DNA from: Merluccius polli
Taxonomy: Eukaryota > Chordata > Actinopteri > Gadiformes > Merlucciidae
Reading direction: 5' to 3'
DNA length: 64,000 bases
Assembly: GCA_030340625.1 (NCBI GenBank)
Contig: JAOPHQ010003497.1
Location: 18,501 to 82,500 of the forward strand
A program made the translations under genes and the position numbers. The notes beneath the pieces are model-generated. The model ran no database searches, was not told where the DNA came from, and saw only the letters and a list, made by a program, of their open reading frames with translations. This document shows positions 46,747 to 59,729 of this stretch, one piece after another (position 1 is the first letter of the stretch; each line of letters begins with the position of its first letter).

Positions 46747-49084
46747 GCATGCGCGCACCTTTTTAAACATAAATAACAGCAGACTAAAGATCGCCTCTTT
46801 TCAAACCACAATCTGAAGACCCATTATGTAAAGACTAGTGTCTGCAGCACAGCAGCCAGTGGCTTCCTTCCTCTATGGTTCATATGTGCCTCGCTGTGCC
46901 AACTCCTACCCCACCCAGGGATGAATTACACCTCTCTGAGGTTATACGATGGCGCCTCTCTGGATGCCAACACTAGGATTGTGGGTAATTGTTGTGATTA
47001 CACCTGGCATTTCAAGTGAGTCGTGTGTGTGTGTGTGTGTGTGTGACATGCCATGCCATGGGAGCTTGACTCCCCCCGGCAGCTAGTGCTTTAGAATTGT
47101 GTCATTTCACAAGTGAAGTGTTGTGGCGCGTTGTCACGAGTCCAGCGCTTTTCACACAAAAATCAAACAAACAGCAAAAAGAATCGGCGGATGTTGGGCT
47201 GAAAACCCACCGCGATGTAAGCAGCACTTCAGGCCAGCAAAGATAGCATAGACCTTTCTTTGCTCGACATTACTCAGAACTCTGTTTGGGTGTATGCTGC
47301 TGCGTCTTTGCTCTGATTCAATGTGTACTTCCACATTTTTTAAAATGTGTATTTTATTTGTTATTTCTTGTCTTCAAGGTCGGCGTAGCATGAGGGGTGC
47401 ATGTAGGCTACAGTGAATAGGGCTGCTGGGCTCTGCAGAAAACAAAATAGAAGGCATGAATAACTGGCCTGCTAATGTAATCCGAAGAATGAGGAAGACT
47501 ATGTAGACAAATCGCCATCACTTTTTGAAGTTTGTGGCAGCGCTTCAAGACAAAATGAATGTGGAGGGAAATGTGGGAGAAGCAGGTGTCTCCAATGCCT
47601 GTCCTTTGTTTATCTCTGCTGTCGCTGCTGTCATTTCCTGATCCGGTTCTTTCCTTTGGTTTACTTTGTAATGACGGAGAGCTCAAGGCTTAAATGATGA
47701 ATAATTTGAAACCACCACTCACTCCATATACTCGACTTTGTTAAATGGCCAATGCAAAAAAAAAAAATCTTCTTAAATCTACATTTGGATAGGCCCATTC
47801 ATGCGTTGACAGACAACCGGACCACAACTGTGTTGACCTGTTTTTTGGTTTTTGTGCACAATAAACAAACATGACATTTTAACAATAGGTTGATGACGTG
47901 AAAGGAAATATTGCTTTTCTACTTCTGTTTTCTATGCTCACATTCTCATGTTCAACTTGAGCTGTTTGTGTACACAGCAAAGGCCAAATATTGTGTGTTC
48001 ACGAAGTACAGACTACAAAAAAAACAGAACTTGTTTTAAGGCTTCTCCCGGTCTACTGCCACTCTGATGCCCCAGCGGCCAACTGACAAGAACTGATTGA
48101 GCCTTATGGGTAATGAATACACCAGATTGGTCTACAATTAGGTAACCAAATTGATTGTCTCTGTACACAAAACATGACTTGACATGCAGGATCACAATAA
48201 GTGTGTGTGTGTGTGTGTGTGTGTGGAGGATTGTCAAAATTGGATCTGAGATGGGGATTGACCTGATTGTGGATGTTTTCATGTATTTAAACAGACTTAA
48301 TGGCATTGAATATTTGTAATAATATACAGATAATGGTGTATTTTAGCATTGACGTATTGCTGATGCTCAAAGTAGATCTAGGTCAAGTGGGCTTATCAAC
48401 ATGATTTGACTCAAGTGTCGGTACCTGGGCAGTAAAGGTAAATGGGGTCATGAAACAGCAGGAGGAATAACAAGGAAATCTAACAAAGTGATGCCTTTTT
48501 AAAACCCGTAACATGGAGGGCAGGAACGTGTAGCTTCGAGGGTCTTCGACTCCCAGCCGAAAGGTGTACCGGTGGAAACATGAGTGGGAGTCGGAGAGAG
48601 GAGGCAGTTTGTTTGTAGTGTGTTGGCCTACAGAAAGCGTAGCTTAGTGTTATCTTAAGGATAAACAAAAAAAAAAGCAATGGTTTGTGTTTGCACGTGT
48701 CCACCGTTCTCTTCTTGTAACAACTCGACTCTCACGTGTCTCGGTTAGACGCAATAGCAAACCGGATCAACAAGCGAAAAGTAAAGAAAAATGTAATTAT
48801 CTGTAGGGACACTTATAATAACATTCAGAGCCTGTCAGTGGCAAAACAAGCACTTTCAGAGGACGTACATCGACGGGGCGCTAATGCCCTCTATGGTTTT
48901 ACATTGCTGCCCATTTCGCGGCAGACAGCTGAGGCCCTCAGCCTCAATACTGGAGCAATTTCAGAAATTGTTGTCAGCAATAGTCCCTAAGACCCACATG
49001 ATGGGAAAATATGGTCCAGGTTGAAAATCCCAAAGTTATCCTTTAATGAACAAGGTGCCTCACCCCTGCCTGATCACATGTAGG

Positions 49085-49145
49085 CCTGTCTGTACAGTCG
49101 CTTTGGGTAAAAGCGTCTGCCAAATGGCTAGTCGTTTTTATTGAA
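49085..49145 (+). repeat. SINE tail fragment
   Basis: GTCGCTTTGGGTAAAAGCGT then CTGCCAAATGGCTAG is the fish-wide SINE-type tail, here in plus orientation. A body upstream is not clear. Confidence 0.55.
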
Positions 49146-51469
49146 CAAGGAATAATAATAATACATAACCTTTAATTAACGATATCCCCATGTGCTACAC
49201 AGCCACGTAGCCCTAGCTTCAGTTGTGTTCATTATCTGTATCGCAGTGTCTTTCAGCCGGTGTACAATACATCCATGTTTGCAGAGATATTAAGGGCGAT
49301 GTTTAAACAATTTACGACCCATGGTCCACGCCGTTATTCTTTTTAAATGCCATGGTTCAGAAGCCAACGGCGACATTTACATATACTGTCCCCCGCGCAA
49401 TAAAGCCAATTACATCCAACGTAAATGCACCAATAAGCTGCTAAATTGTAGAAAATGAGGGAAGGGCGCCGGCGAACAATAAGACCTGGTGGCTCCAATC
49501 ATTTCATCCGTCTCTTATCTGTTTACACAGCTGCAGTTTCACATTCACATTTATTTGTATTCTGGGTAGCAAGCCAGTACTTGGGGCGGGGGGGTGTGGG
49601 GGGGTGGTGGTGTTACGGTTGAAGCTTCAATACCTGGCAAATATTTACCATCGGCATTGTTACTACTTCTGCATTATACATATTTTGACACTTAACTTTG
49701 TCCTTAATTCAATTTGCTTCTAGAGCATCGAGATGGTTCAATTTTAATTGTGGTAATTTCTCCTCTTCCGGCTCAAGGCGCTTGATGCTCTTTTGATGTT
49801 ACTACCTTGTATTTACTTTAGGTACAGCCCTCTTTTTAATTGTCCTCTCTCATGTTGTTTTCCTTGACGCCTGACGCCGTCAAAGTCATTCTTTAATTCT
49901 GCCAAGTCATGTGTAAAATTATCCAAAGTTTATTTTTTTAACATCTGCACTGATGGGCTTGTCAAGGGCATAAATGTCTAAACTTGACAAGCGTCGGCTG
50001 TGTTTAGCAGAGTTCGACTGCTTTGCCTTTAGAAACGCGTGTATTTAGTCTGAATTTATGCTGTATACATTAGCGCACACTTGGCACCGATTCCCCCTGC
50101 AGCTCGATTTTAGCCTACTGGAAGACTTGCTATGAGACTAGGGAAGGGAATTAATTAAAAAGCCTGCTTTTCCTATATTAAGAGTCAGTATACTTTACTG
50201 CCCATGGAGACGCACAAGAATTTGACTTGGCTAAGGAGCAGACATTAAACATCGAACGAGGAAAATTGACATGACAAGCCACATGCCACAACATGTCAAA
50301 CATGCCAAATTACATTTTCTCAAAATGCAAACAATAAATGACAAACAAAAACAGCCAAAGGTGCAGCCAGTAAAGTGGTGTACATAGCAACATAATGTGA
50401 CGGTTTGCCATCACAGAGAGGGAACTTTAGCAGTGTAGTGGACATTGGTCTCCGGTGGCCATGGTTGCAGCCATCAGCGATCAGATCTTCCTTCAGAGAG
50501 CCCTGCGAGAAGCGGCTCAGCTTGAAAGCAGCCGTAATGAGCAGAGAGCAGCCATTTGCATATTTACCTCTTCTTTCTTTGTCGATTTTTATTTAAACCA
50601 AACAAATGTATAAACGACAAGCTCTATAAAGCCGCCTGGTGTAATGCTTTTGGAAGCGGGGAGATGCACTGTTTCACATTGCCAATTTTCCTATTACTTA
50701 CAAGTGTGCGTGGCATATGAGTCTATTTAATGACTATAATCTTCTCAGGGTTATTTTTTCCTCTCCAAACAAAAGTAATTTTCAGAGTGCAGTGTAGCAT
50801 AATCTCCCTTTCAGGTTTATGAGCTGGTATAAGGTCTGTCAGCCTGTAAATTCAGCGGGAGACTCTATACACACATACCAATGAATATGAATAAGTCCAC
50901 TCTGTTCCAATGATAAATAGACTGCACACACTTGTTCCTTTTTATATCACTGAGTATTTCCTCCAGGCTACTGTGTATAAACCTTACAATGCGCTATAAA
51001 CACAGTTCATGTTCATAACGTTGGATGAAAACAACACATGGTGCAAACAAGGCCACCGTGGCACATTTCCTCCGCCCCGCTGAAACAGAGCATATTGGCC
51101 ATATCATCCGAATGGCGGACGAGAGATCGCCGGGTGGATTAGGGGAGACGACTCCCTGGCAAGCTGGCAGGAGACTCGCATGCAGGCCATCTGTCGTCGA
51201 GGCGTCCAGAGATGAAGGTGGTGTTGACTGAATATGGGTGGCGTCTTCTCTGTACATTTGGGGAGGATTTGGTGGAGGGGAGTAAACTAAAGATATAGAA
51301 GTAGTTTAGTAGTTTAGCATATAGAAAGCACCGATGTAATGTTGAGTTTGTACCAATTAGGGACTTTTAAGGTGACTTTTCCACCCGAGCAGTTGAAATG
51401 TTGGCTCTGGATAATGAATGGAGGACCACCAGGCCATGGCAGCGATGTGTGTGTGCCCTCAGTGACTAT

Positions 51470-51658
51470 GGCCCTGTTCCCACCCAGTATTAACATGTGG
51501 TTTACATTTGCGTTCACACTGCTAAGAGCATGTGTATATATGCGGACCCAGACCACCTCCGAAGGCGCGTCTTAGGTGCATTCACAGCTGTACTTACAGC
51601 TGTCCGATTGTGATGGGATCACCCAAGACGCATGGTAATGCCAGGTGTGAACAGGGCC
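51470..51658. mobile_element. MITE-like element with about 29-bp terminal inverted repeats
   Basis: The left end, GGCCCTGTTCCCACCCAGTA then TTAACATG, and the reverse complement of the right end, GGCCCTGTTCACACCTGGCA then TTACCATG, match with about six mismatches in 29. The 189-bp element has no coding capacity and fits a non-autonomous DNA transposon. The target-site duplication is unclear. Confidence 0.7.
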
Positions 51659-53552
51659 TTTGGATCGTCCTCAGCGTTGGTTATCCTCAGTCCTTCCTCC
51701 TTTAGTCTCAGTGGTTGAGGACAGGAGACAGGAGGGGAGGTTTTTCTTTTTTTTTAAAAAACAAAAGTAGGACGACCACAGTGTTTGGGTAGAAAACTTG
51801 CCTATCTGGGTTTTTATTTTTTTAAATGTTTTGGATAATTGCTACTAAAGTCTCATGCTTGGAGGGAGACTGAATTCAATCTCTTTGGTGTTTGTAGCAC
51901 TGAGGATGATTGGTGACATCTTCCTGATGAACATTACTCCTGCATTTGCATGTTTTCCTTAATTATTTATTAAAAGTAGGAACATTCACGTGTTTGTCCT
52001 CAGTGTGAACTCCTGTTTTCAGTTCTGTGGAAACCAACACCTGCTAGCTACGATGCAGAACAATTGCAGTATTGTCAGTGATTTTTAACAATGTTTGTCG
52101 GGGCAAATGATACTTTTGACTCATTTTCTTGTTCAAGGAAACGAGTACAAAGATGCATGTGAGTGATAGTCATCACATGTGGTTTAACCCTGTAGTGTAT
52201 ATTTAATCAGTTTGTTCACTTCCTTATTTTGTCCCATATGTTAAGTGACATGGTTTCCTAGAAATTGATTAGACATCTCTCCGCAATTTAATCTTATTTA
52301 TGCCCTAATGCCAGCATGCAACGGTCGACACCAAACGAGGTTTGGAGAAATCGGACGGAAATGATTTCTTCCGGTATTTTAAAAACAAAGTGCTTGTTGA
52401 ACTGCATGTTCCTCTAGTCACAGTGTGGGATAATCCCTCAGCCGTGAGCGTGACACGCATGACAGACATGTTTTGATCAAGTTCTGGAAGCCCGCTGGGT
52501 CAATCAAAGCGGTGGAAATGACGATGTGTTTTAAGGCTCTTGATTAAGATGCTGGTGTTTTTCGATAACAACCGTGGCACAAAAAAAAAACCAAACAAAG
52601 GACTTAGTCGCCGTGTGAGGCCCGCAGCTTTATTCCAACTTGATTAACATACGGCTGTTGTGTTTCTTTCGCTATTTTTATTTTATTTTTTTTACAATTT
52701 GTAATATCGCAGAGAATGTTAATAACTGTGTGACGAATCCCAGAGTGCCCCACTTCAGCAGCGCCGCCGTGTCCCGGTTGATTGTCATCAAGTATGCACG
52801 CCCGCCCGCGTGCGTGCGTGTGTGTGTGTGTGTGTTTATATGTACAAAGCCCAGAGGTTGATTTTAGCAGCATAGCCATGCTATTGTTATCCTCTTACCG
52901 GTAATATGTTCAACTTGTTTAAGAGTATTAAGTATAGTACAGCAAGGTAGTTTAAGATGATCGACCCATGGGAGCTCGGCCTACACAAAAAAGTTCCTAT
53001 GGTTGCTATGGCTGCTGGATTAGTGACTGGAAAGTAAAGGGAACCTATTATCCCCCAATGTCAGCGTACTGCATGTCAGAGATGGCTAAGGTCAGCCTTC
53101 ATGCCTATTGGGTATCATGCATCGGAGTGAATGGATTGGGTTGCCAATGATTTTATGGTAATTCGCTAGCCTATACACTTAGCATCTGCACTAAACGGTG
53201 CTGCACTCAGTGTATATATGTACATCTAATCTACATCTCAACATACATCAAGCTTGAAGTATTCAACTCATGAATTATTCTCAGCAGCAAGTTAGCAAAC
53301 CTTGACACTGTTGTTCGTAGAGCGGATGTCCTTGTACTGATGCTGCTGCCGCTGCTGCTAATGCACCAACCCCAGCAGTCACCAGTCAGACAACAAAATG
53401 GCAAAAAATAATAACAATTGAATGCATAGTAGCCGTCCTAATGTGTCCCTGTGTCTCGATCTGACTCACCAGCATGGCCCCCTGGGGGGGGGGGGGGGCG
53501 GAGGTGGGAGCAACTCCCCTCTCAACCTTGTAGGCCTGTGTGTATGTCAACG

Positions 53553-53556
<4 letters not shown>

Positions 53557-53633
<77 letters not shown>

Positions 53634-53644
53634 TGTGTGTGTGT
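53557..53644. repeat. (CA)n directly joined to (TG)n
   Basis: About 37 CA units meet CTGTGTGTGTGTG; the two halves are complementary and form a natural hairpin. Confidence 0.95.
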
Positions 53645-53858
53645 TCGTTCAGTGGGATCAAAGTCATCTGTCAAGCCAGCAAGAAGGTTGGCTGACTGCC
53701 CCCGAGGTAATTGGTAACATTTGGGGCGTTTTTCATTGTATTTTATTATTATTTTTTTTTAACACCGAAGCCGATGGCCGCACGTCAGCCATGTTTCAGG
53801 AACACGGAGACAGGTTGTTGTTTTTTATGGTCAGGGCACGTCAAGACATGATATGCGT

Positions 53859-53861
<3 letters not shown>

Positions 53862-53929
<68 letters not shown>
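53862..53929. repeat. (CA)n microsatellite
   Basis: About 34 CA units. Confidence 0.97.
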
Positions 53930-53932
<3 letters not shown>

Positions 53933-55439
53933 TGATGGAGACACAAAGTCAAGCTCGGCTACCAGGACATCATCGCGTCAAAACGCAGATTGAGAATCAT
54001 GCTCATCCCTGCGTGACAACTTTTCTTTTTTTTTATTTGTGGGGGGGGGGGGGGGGGTGCAGGGAGGATCGTTCCATATTCATGTCACATAATGAAAACT
54101 GACACCGAGCACAAACAAAACTATTTAAAAAACAGATTAACTGAGGGCGGTGGGTTATTGAGCAGCAAAAACGCTTGCCTCTTAAAGGGATTCTCGCTGT
54201 TTGCGGTTTCAACCGAGCCTTTTCAACAGAGCGGGCCTATACAATTTTAGTGTAGTGTCAAATCTTTAAATCTTCCCCCTAAATGCGGAATCGAGGATTA
54301 TCTCAAACCGACCCACAAGTGATGAAAAGATGGATGATCACCACACCGTTGAATAGCTGCTCGGAGAATGTACTTCAGACCGCATCTCCTGCTATAGAAA
54401 CCGCCGATGTTGACTTTCAGGGCTTGGATTTCTGTTTGAATACCAGAACAAGTGTCTATTTCTAAAGGCATTACATATACACGCTAGTTTCAATCGAGTT
54501 TGGAAATGGAGACGGACCAGAATAGGTGGTGGTGGTGGGGGGGGTCAGTAACCTCAATACGAACCTACATGTTCAACACCCACCTGTTTGTTGCTGCGAT
54601 GCGTCGACGGCCGACCGACTGTGTCACAGGACACAACCGCCTGACTTATGGATCATGCAGATGCAACAGAAACACCAACTCTCCCACATGTTTTTTTTTT
54701 CCTTTGCCTCTGAGCCAGAACAAATAACGTTTAAATCAAATAATGTGAATACTTTGCATGCTATTTCCTTTGTCTCCTAAAAGATCTCCACTGCTGACGA
54801 TGTCACCCACTAAGTAATCCTGCCTGTTATTCCCGTTTGGCGACGTAGTGCTTACACCCTCAGAGCGGCCTTTCATTCCTTTGTGTTCACACAATATTTA
54901 CCAAGCGGTTGACCTCTTGCGCAATCGACGAACATCCCAACACCTTTAACCACGTAGTTGTGTTTTTTCTCCAATTGCTAAATCCCACCAACACGGCGCT
55001 AGTCCTCAAATATGGCCTTATTTGATTCGGCGCATATAGCGCAACGATAAAAATAATAACAATGAATCACAACCCTCCCCCTCCCTCTCCTCCTCCCAAT
55101 GAGTTACGGCTGAAATCCTCCAAAATGGTTGGCTCCTTGCCTTTGCTTCGGGGTGGCGTTGGCGTCGGAGCGGTTAGTCACGGCTGGCTCGGTCAGCATA
55201 TTGCAAGGCGGCAGATCCTCCCGTCTTATTGAGCCATTAAGTCGCTGAGCTTAAGGAACCGTTGCCTGACCCGGCTGAGGTAAACTGAGGTGACTTATTA
55301 TTATTTCTGTTGCATTAAAGTAAAAACGACATGGATTTTGTTTTACAGAAATAAAAGGGGGCAGGGTTAGTGTAATTGCTAGGGGGGTTCTGGGTTCACT
55401 CCCTTATTTCCGCGATGTACTCGTAGGCGTCCTACTATT

Positions 55440-55620
55440 CACTATTTAATCATTTAGGAGACACTTTTACCCAAAGCGACTTAATTTCCGAGCTGCATGT
55501 CATTAGGGAGCAGGTAGAGGTTAGGAATCGTGCAGATCCATATACCTGCTCCTTAATGGATCTAAACTCGCCATCGTTAGTCGCTTTGCATAAAGGCATC
55601 TGCTAAATGGCTAAAGAGTA
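55440..55620. repeat. Inverted duplication of a SINE segment (fold-back)
   Basis: The left arm has CATTTAGGAGACACTTTTAC, then CCAAAGCGACTTA and later TTAGGGAGCAGGTA. The right arm has TACCTGCTCCTTAA and then TAGTCGCTTTGCATAAAGGC and ATCTGCTAAATG, the same sequence in reverse complement. The roughly 35-bp centre includes AATCGTGCAGATCC. Confidence 0.8.
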
Positions 55621-57378
55621 CTTGTACAGAAAGGCATTTTCATACATCAGCGGTAATGTCGCGGCATGCAAAGAGCAACTCGGTGCATGCGCCACCCCCC
55701 TCCCCTGCCCCCCGTTTTTTTCAGCCTGTCCCATTCATTGGCCCTGCAGGGGGGCTCCCACACCATGAGGTGAGCTAAAGGACCCCTCTCATGCACAGTC
55801 CTGGCTTTGAGGGGTGCGGTGACGGGAGCAGGGAGAGTGGATGGAGAGGGTGGGTGAGTGGGTGGGTGGGGGGGGGTGACCTTCAGGATACCATGTGGTA
55901 TGAATAGGTGGGGGGCTGCCTGGCGGATCTGTGCACTTCAAAAGACACCAGCTGTCTCCCTCTCTCCTCAAACTATCTCATTTTCTTTCTTTCCCCCTTT
56001 TTGGTTCAGTGGAGCGCAGGAAGCGAGAGAACCGAGGAGGAGGAAGTAGAGATGGCGACTAAAGGGATAAGAGATAAAGGAAGAAGGTTGGGGTAAGAGA
56101 CTGTGGAAACAACAGGTCATGAGGTCTGAGAGGATGGAGGGCTGGACACATTAAAAAACTGTGCAGGGTTTGAACTGGAAGGTGAACAAGAGAGAGACGG
56201 AGGGACAAAAGGTCACGGGGTCGGAGGAAATGTCACAAACCCAATTCAGGCGGCGCACTGAAGCCATGCTGAAAAGCTCGGGAGTGATAGTGAGCACACT
56301 GTGAGGACGAAGCCCATGAGGATTGAGGGACTAAAGGTTCATGCTTTAAAGGTGTTGTCTCATTACTTCAAGTCTTATCCACTCCGCTATGTCTTCATTG
56401 GAATAAGAAGTGGCTGCATAAGAGACAAAAAGTGAAAGGTCATTTACTTTTTAACAGGTAAGCCAGGTATCTTGCTCTAGGATGCTACAGGTGAATGTGG
56501 ACTGGGTTTTAAACACTCTCATCCCTGGAGTCTAGAGACGAATCTGCAAACATGGTCAATGTAGACGATGTAGGACCTTACCGGATCAAGTCCAGGGATG
56601 TATTTTTGTTCCTTTTCCACCGATTTTCTTTAGTGAGTCATCAAGCGGTGGGCTCGTCTTTATAATCACCGCCGACCCCACGGGTTGCACCATTATCATC
56701 AGCCAACAATCATCTTTAAACTCCGGAGAGCAAGAGCGAAAGGGGGATTTTCTGATTGGCTCATCGAGCGCGATAAGATAACATTGTTCCAGGCTGCAGT
56801 TTCACTTATACTTTTTACTTACAAGTTTTGTTCACTTCCGGCGATACGCGGCGTAAGCGTGGCGCCAGCCGGGCGGAGCCCACATGGCCCCCCCTTCAGA
56901 GGCCCGTAAAAAAGAGATATGCAGCTCCTAACCTCCGGAGACGTCCGCCGACCACCGCCGCTAAAAAAGTAATTAAAACAAATCCCACTCTAACCGCTAC
57001 TCCCACGACGTGCGCTGTGCTTTTTCTTCTTGCTGTTCACTTTCCTCCAATGCTATTGTTCCAGTCAGGGTTTTTTTTCTTTCTTTCCTCCGGCTTCTGG
57101 TGCTAAATTATTTTCTCTCCACATCTCCAGCCGATTTCCATCTATCACCCATTGACTTATGACTATGAGCACCTGCTGTATTCCTGAAACGCGGTGAATA
57201 ATTACACGGCGGCGGCGGCAGCAGCCTTTGCCTCCCCGGCAGAGGAGGACCATTTTCCCCTTTTTACGAGATGCCGCATTTCAATGAATATTGCATGGCG
57301 GTATTTTTACATAACTCTTAAGTTATTACAGCTCTGGTGTAAAACAGCGTGTATGTTGCATTCAAGGTAAACAGCTGG

Positions 57379-57379
<1 letters not shown>

Positions 57380-57416
<37 letters not shown>
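57380..57416. repeat. (GT)n microsatellite
   Basis: About 18 GT units. Confidence 0.95.
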
Positions 57417-57419
<3 letters not shown>

Positions 57420-59229
57420 TAATTCATACACATAGGCCTCTACACACCCGCGGTGGCAAATCGCCAATCTCACTAATGGGCCCTGCAGTTAAAATACTTT
57501 TTAATTGATTTTCGGATTTCTTCGATGTGTGTGACCAGCTGTCTTCGGCGCCGGAGAGAGAGGTCCCATCTCGTTTCCCTTTTCAACGTGTCAGGTGTGC
57601 GGTGCGCCGCTGATTTACGACTTTTCTTTCTTTCTTCTTCTTTTTGAGCACGGTGCTTATCTCCTGTAAGCCCTTCTGCCTATGTAGAAAAGAGAAAGCC
57701 CAGCCACCCCCCCCCCCCCCCCCCCCCCACCCTCCATCTTGCTATTCATGAGCCCCCCTCACCCTTTTTAGGGTCACCGCCACGCACACGGGCGCAGTAA
57801 AAGTGGGAACAACTGGAGGTTTAATCACTTCTCTGGCCATTTATGTTCAGCAGCGGCACTCTGGGGGGTACTGACGGTCGTCGTGATGCGGCGAATAAAA
57901 AAGGGAAAGGCGGCATTTAACAACAATGCTCGCTGAGTGCTCATTATCTCTCCAAATCCACGCGGGTAAAAAAGAGTGCGGGACGTGCGATCGCCGCAAG
58001 CCAGTAGCGTGTCTACAACCGGTTCATTACTGGATTAGGAGGGAGGGTAATGGACAGCTGTGCATGGGAACATGGATGTGTGTGTGGGGGGGGTTCTTTA
58101 ATATGATGAGCACGTGTGGCTAATCCATCCCTGCGGGTTAGTTGAGATTCAGTTCAATTATATACGGCACAGATCTTGTTTCAGTATAGCCTCGCTATGA
58201 AGCGGCATGCAGTTCAATTATATATGCAGCACTGTTCTTGTTTCAATACAGCAGCCCACGTACCATAAAGTAGCATTCGGTTTTAGTCAAGTCAATATAT
58301 TGACCATGCTGGCCATGGCCATGCTGCTGCTGCAACAGGTGGTGATGAAATCACATTAACAGGAAGTTACTTTTCCCCCCCTCCTGTGAAAAGTCCATTA
58401 TTAAATCAGCATGTGAAAGATGGGGGGATGTGTATGTGTATGTTTTAGATTGATTCGAGATCACGTGGTGGATATAAGTTGAACGGTTCAGGTTGCTCCT
58501 TAGCCGGCTGATAAGTGGTTATTGAGGTGCAGGCCTGTACAACTGGAACAATGTAACCCACCGACTGAGCGTTTAATCCGAAGCATCGTGATCACACTAA
58601 ATCATTACAAATCTCTTTTGCCGGGCAAAAGGCTGCGAAATGCCTGAGAACGATTTAGCTGTGGCTATTTAGTTTAGCATTTGTTTACTGTGGCCCCTTT
58701 TTGCTACAGCAAATCCCCTTACAAACTGCCCTTTGTGGGATTTGCTGCTAATCTTATTGGTCGATTCATTTATTTATTTTTTTGTGGTCATCAGATTGTG
58801 AAAGTGCTTATCTGTAATTTTAAAGGGACGCCAGAGTTAAGTAGCTTACGCCAGTGGCATGCAGGCATGCCATTGTTTAGAAATGGCCTGCAGTCTATCC
58901 GACCGCACAAATACAAACGCAATGAACTTGTGGCTGTGTGAAACTCTTAATTAATTCACACCACATACAAAGAACACAATACTAGCGACCGCAATTGGTA
59001 TTCTCACCACAGTCAGGCGTTTCAAAGCGAGCGGTAGGGCTGTGTTGGAGCGCTCAGGTCTGCTGGGCAGCGGCGGGAGGCGTGTTGTGACAGACCCAGC
59101 TCCCTGCTCAGGATGGGCTACAGTGAGCACGCCGTCGTTTGCCACACGTCTGACAACATCTTAAAAGCCTGCCCGTTATGTTGACCTTAAAGGTCATGAG
59201 GGTTTTCTGAGCTATAATTTGAGTGTATC

Positions 59230-59430
59230 ATTTGTTAGAAATGCCATAGCCATCCATCAGCTATTTATTAAATGCTCTGTGAGAATATGTGTTATGATCT
59301 CAGCACGCCCGCCGCTGTGTGAGACAATTCAGATTTTTAGACCGCTCATTTCTGACCAATCAGGGCATCTCTTTCCATGATTGATTCAAAGACTCCATCT
59401 TGCCTGTCAATCACAGATGTAGGCCTTTGT
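59230..59430 (+). repeat. Dispersed repeat of unknown family, copy 2
   Basis: Colinear with 39425-39625 over the blocks GCCATAGCCATC, TGTGAGAAT, GAGACAATTCAG, TTTCTGACCAATCAGGGCAT then CTC, and TGTCAATCACA. Confidence 0.6.
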
Positions 59431-59671
59431 AATGCAGCACTTCTCAAAACGTAAGGGGTTGTGTATTTTCAAGCTCTTGATCTCTTCCACTCTTTCCTGC
59501 TCTCTCGTTACAACCCTACAAACGTTACCTACAGCAGCTTTAAGGCACATTATGTTGAGCTACCTCCACTGAACCCAAGAAACTCACAGTCTCATGGGGC
59601 TGAGATGCAGGCGGTCACATTCTCCTGCAGTCGACCCTCCAGCAGGACGCTGTTGAATGAAGTTGCACAAC

Positions 59672-59729
59672 TTGTGTTGCCACGATAGGCAAGGCAACAC
59701 AAAACCACAGGCTAGCCTGTGGTTTTGTG
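59672..59729. repeat. Overlapping hairpin and perfect 32-bp palindrome
   Basis: TTGTGTTGCC (59672-59681) pairs with GGCAACACAA (59693-59702). Overlapping it, 59698-59729 is a loop-free perfect palindrome with half-site CACAAAACCACAGGCT. Confidence 0.9.

Larger units (their letters stand above)
43801..51469. other. Gene-poor intergenic region, left part
   Basis: No protein-like frame is supported. Microsatellites lie at 45492-45564 (CA), 46683-46744 (CA), 47023-47046 (TG) and 48201-48224 (TG). A SINE tail, GTCGCTTTGGGTAAAAGCGT then CTGCCAAATGG, lies at 49095-49128. The 49.2-50.2 kb stretch is low in repeats and could hold regulatory elements, but I see no direct sign. Confidence 0.5.

Noticed and set aside
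48736..48990. 84-codon frame in intergenic DNA
   Set aside because: It begins with GTG, has no recognised domain and no flanking splice signals, and lies close to a SINE tail.
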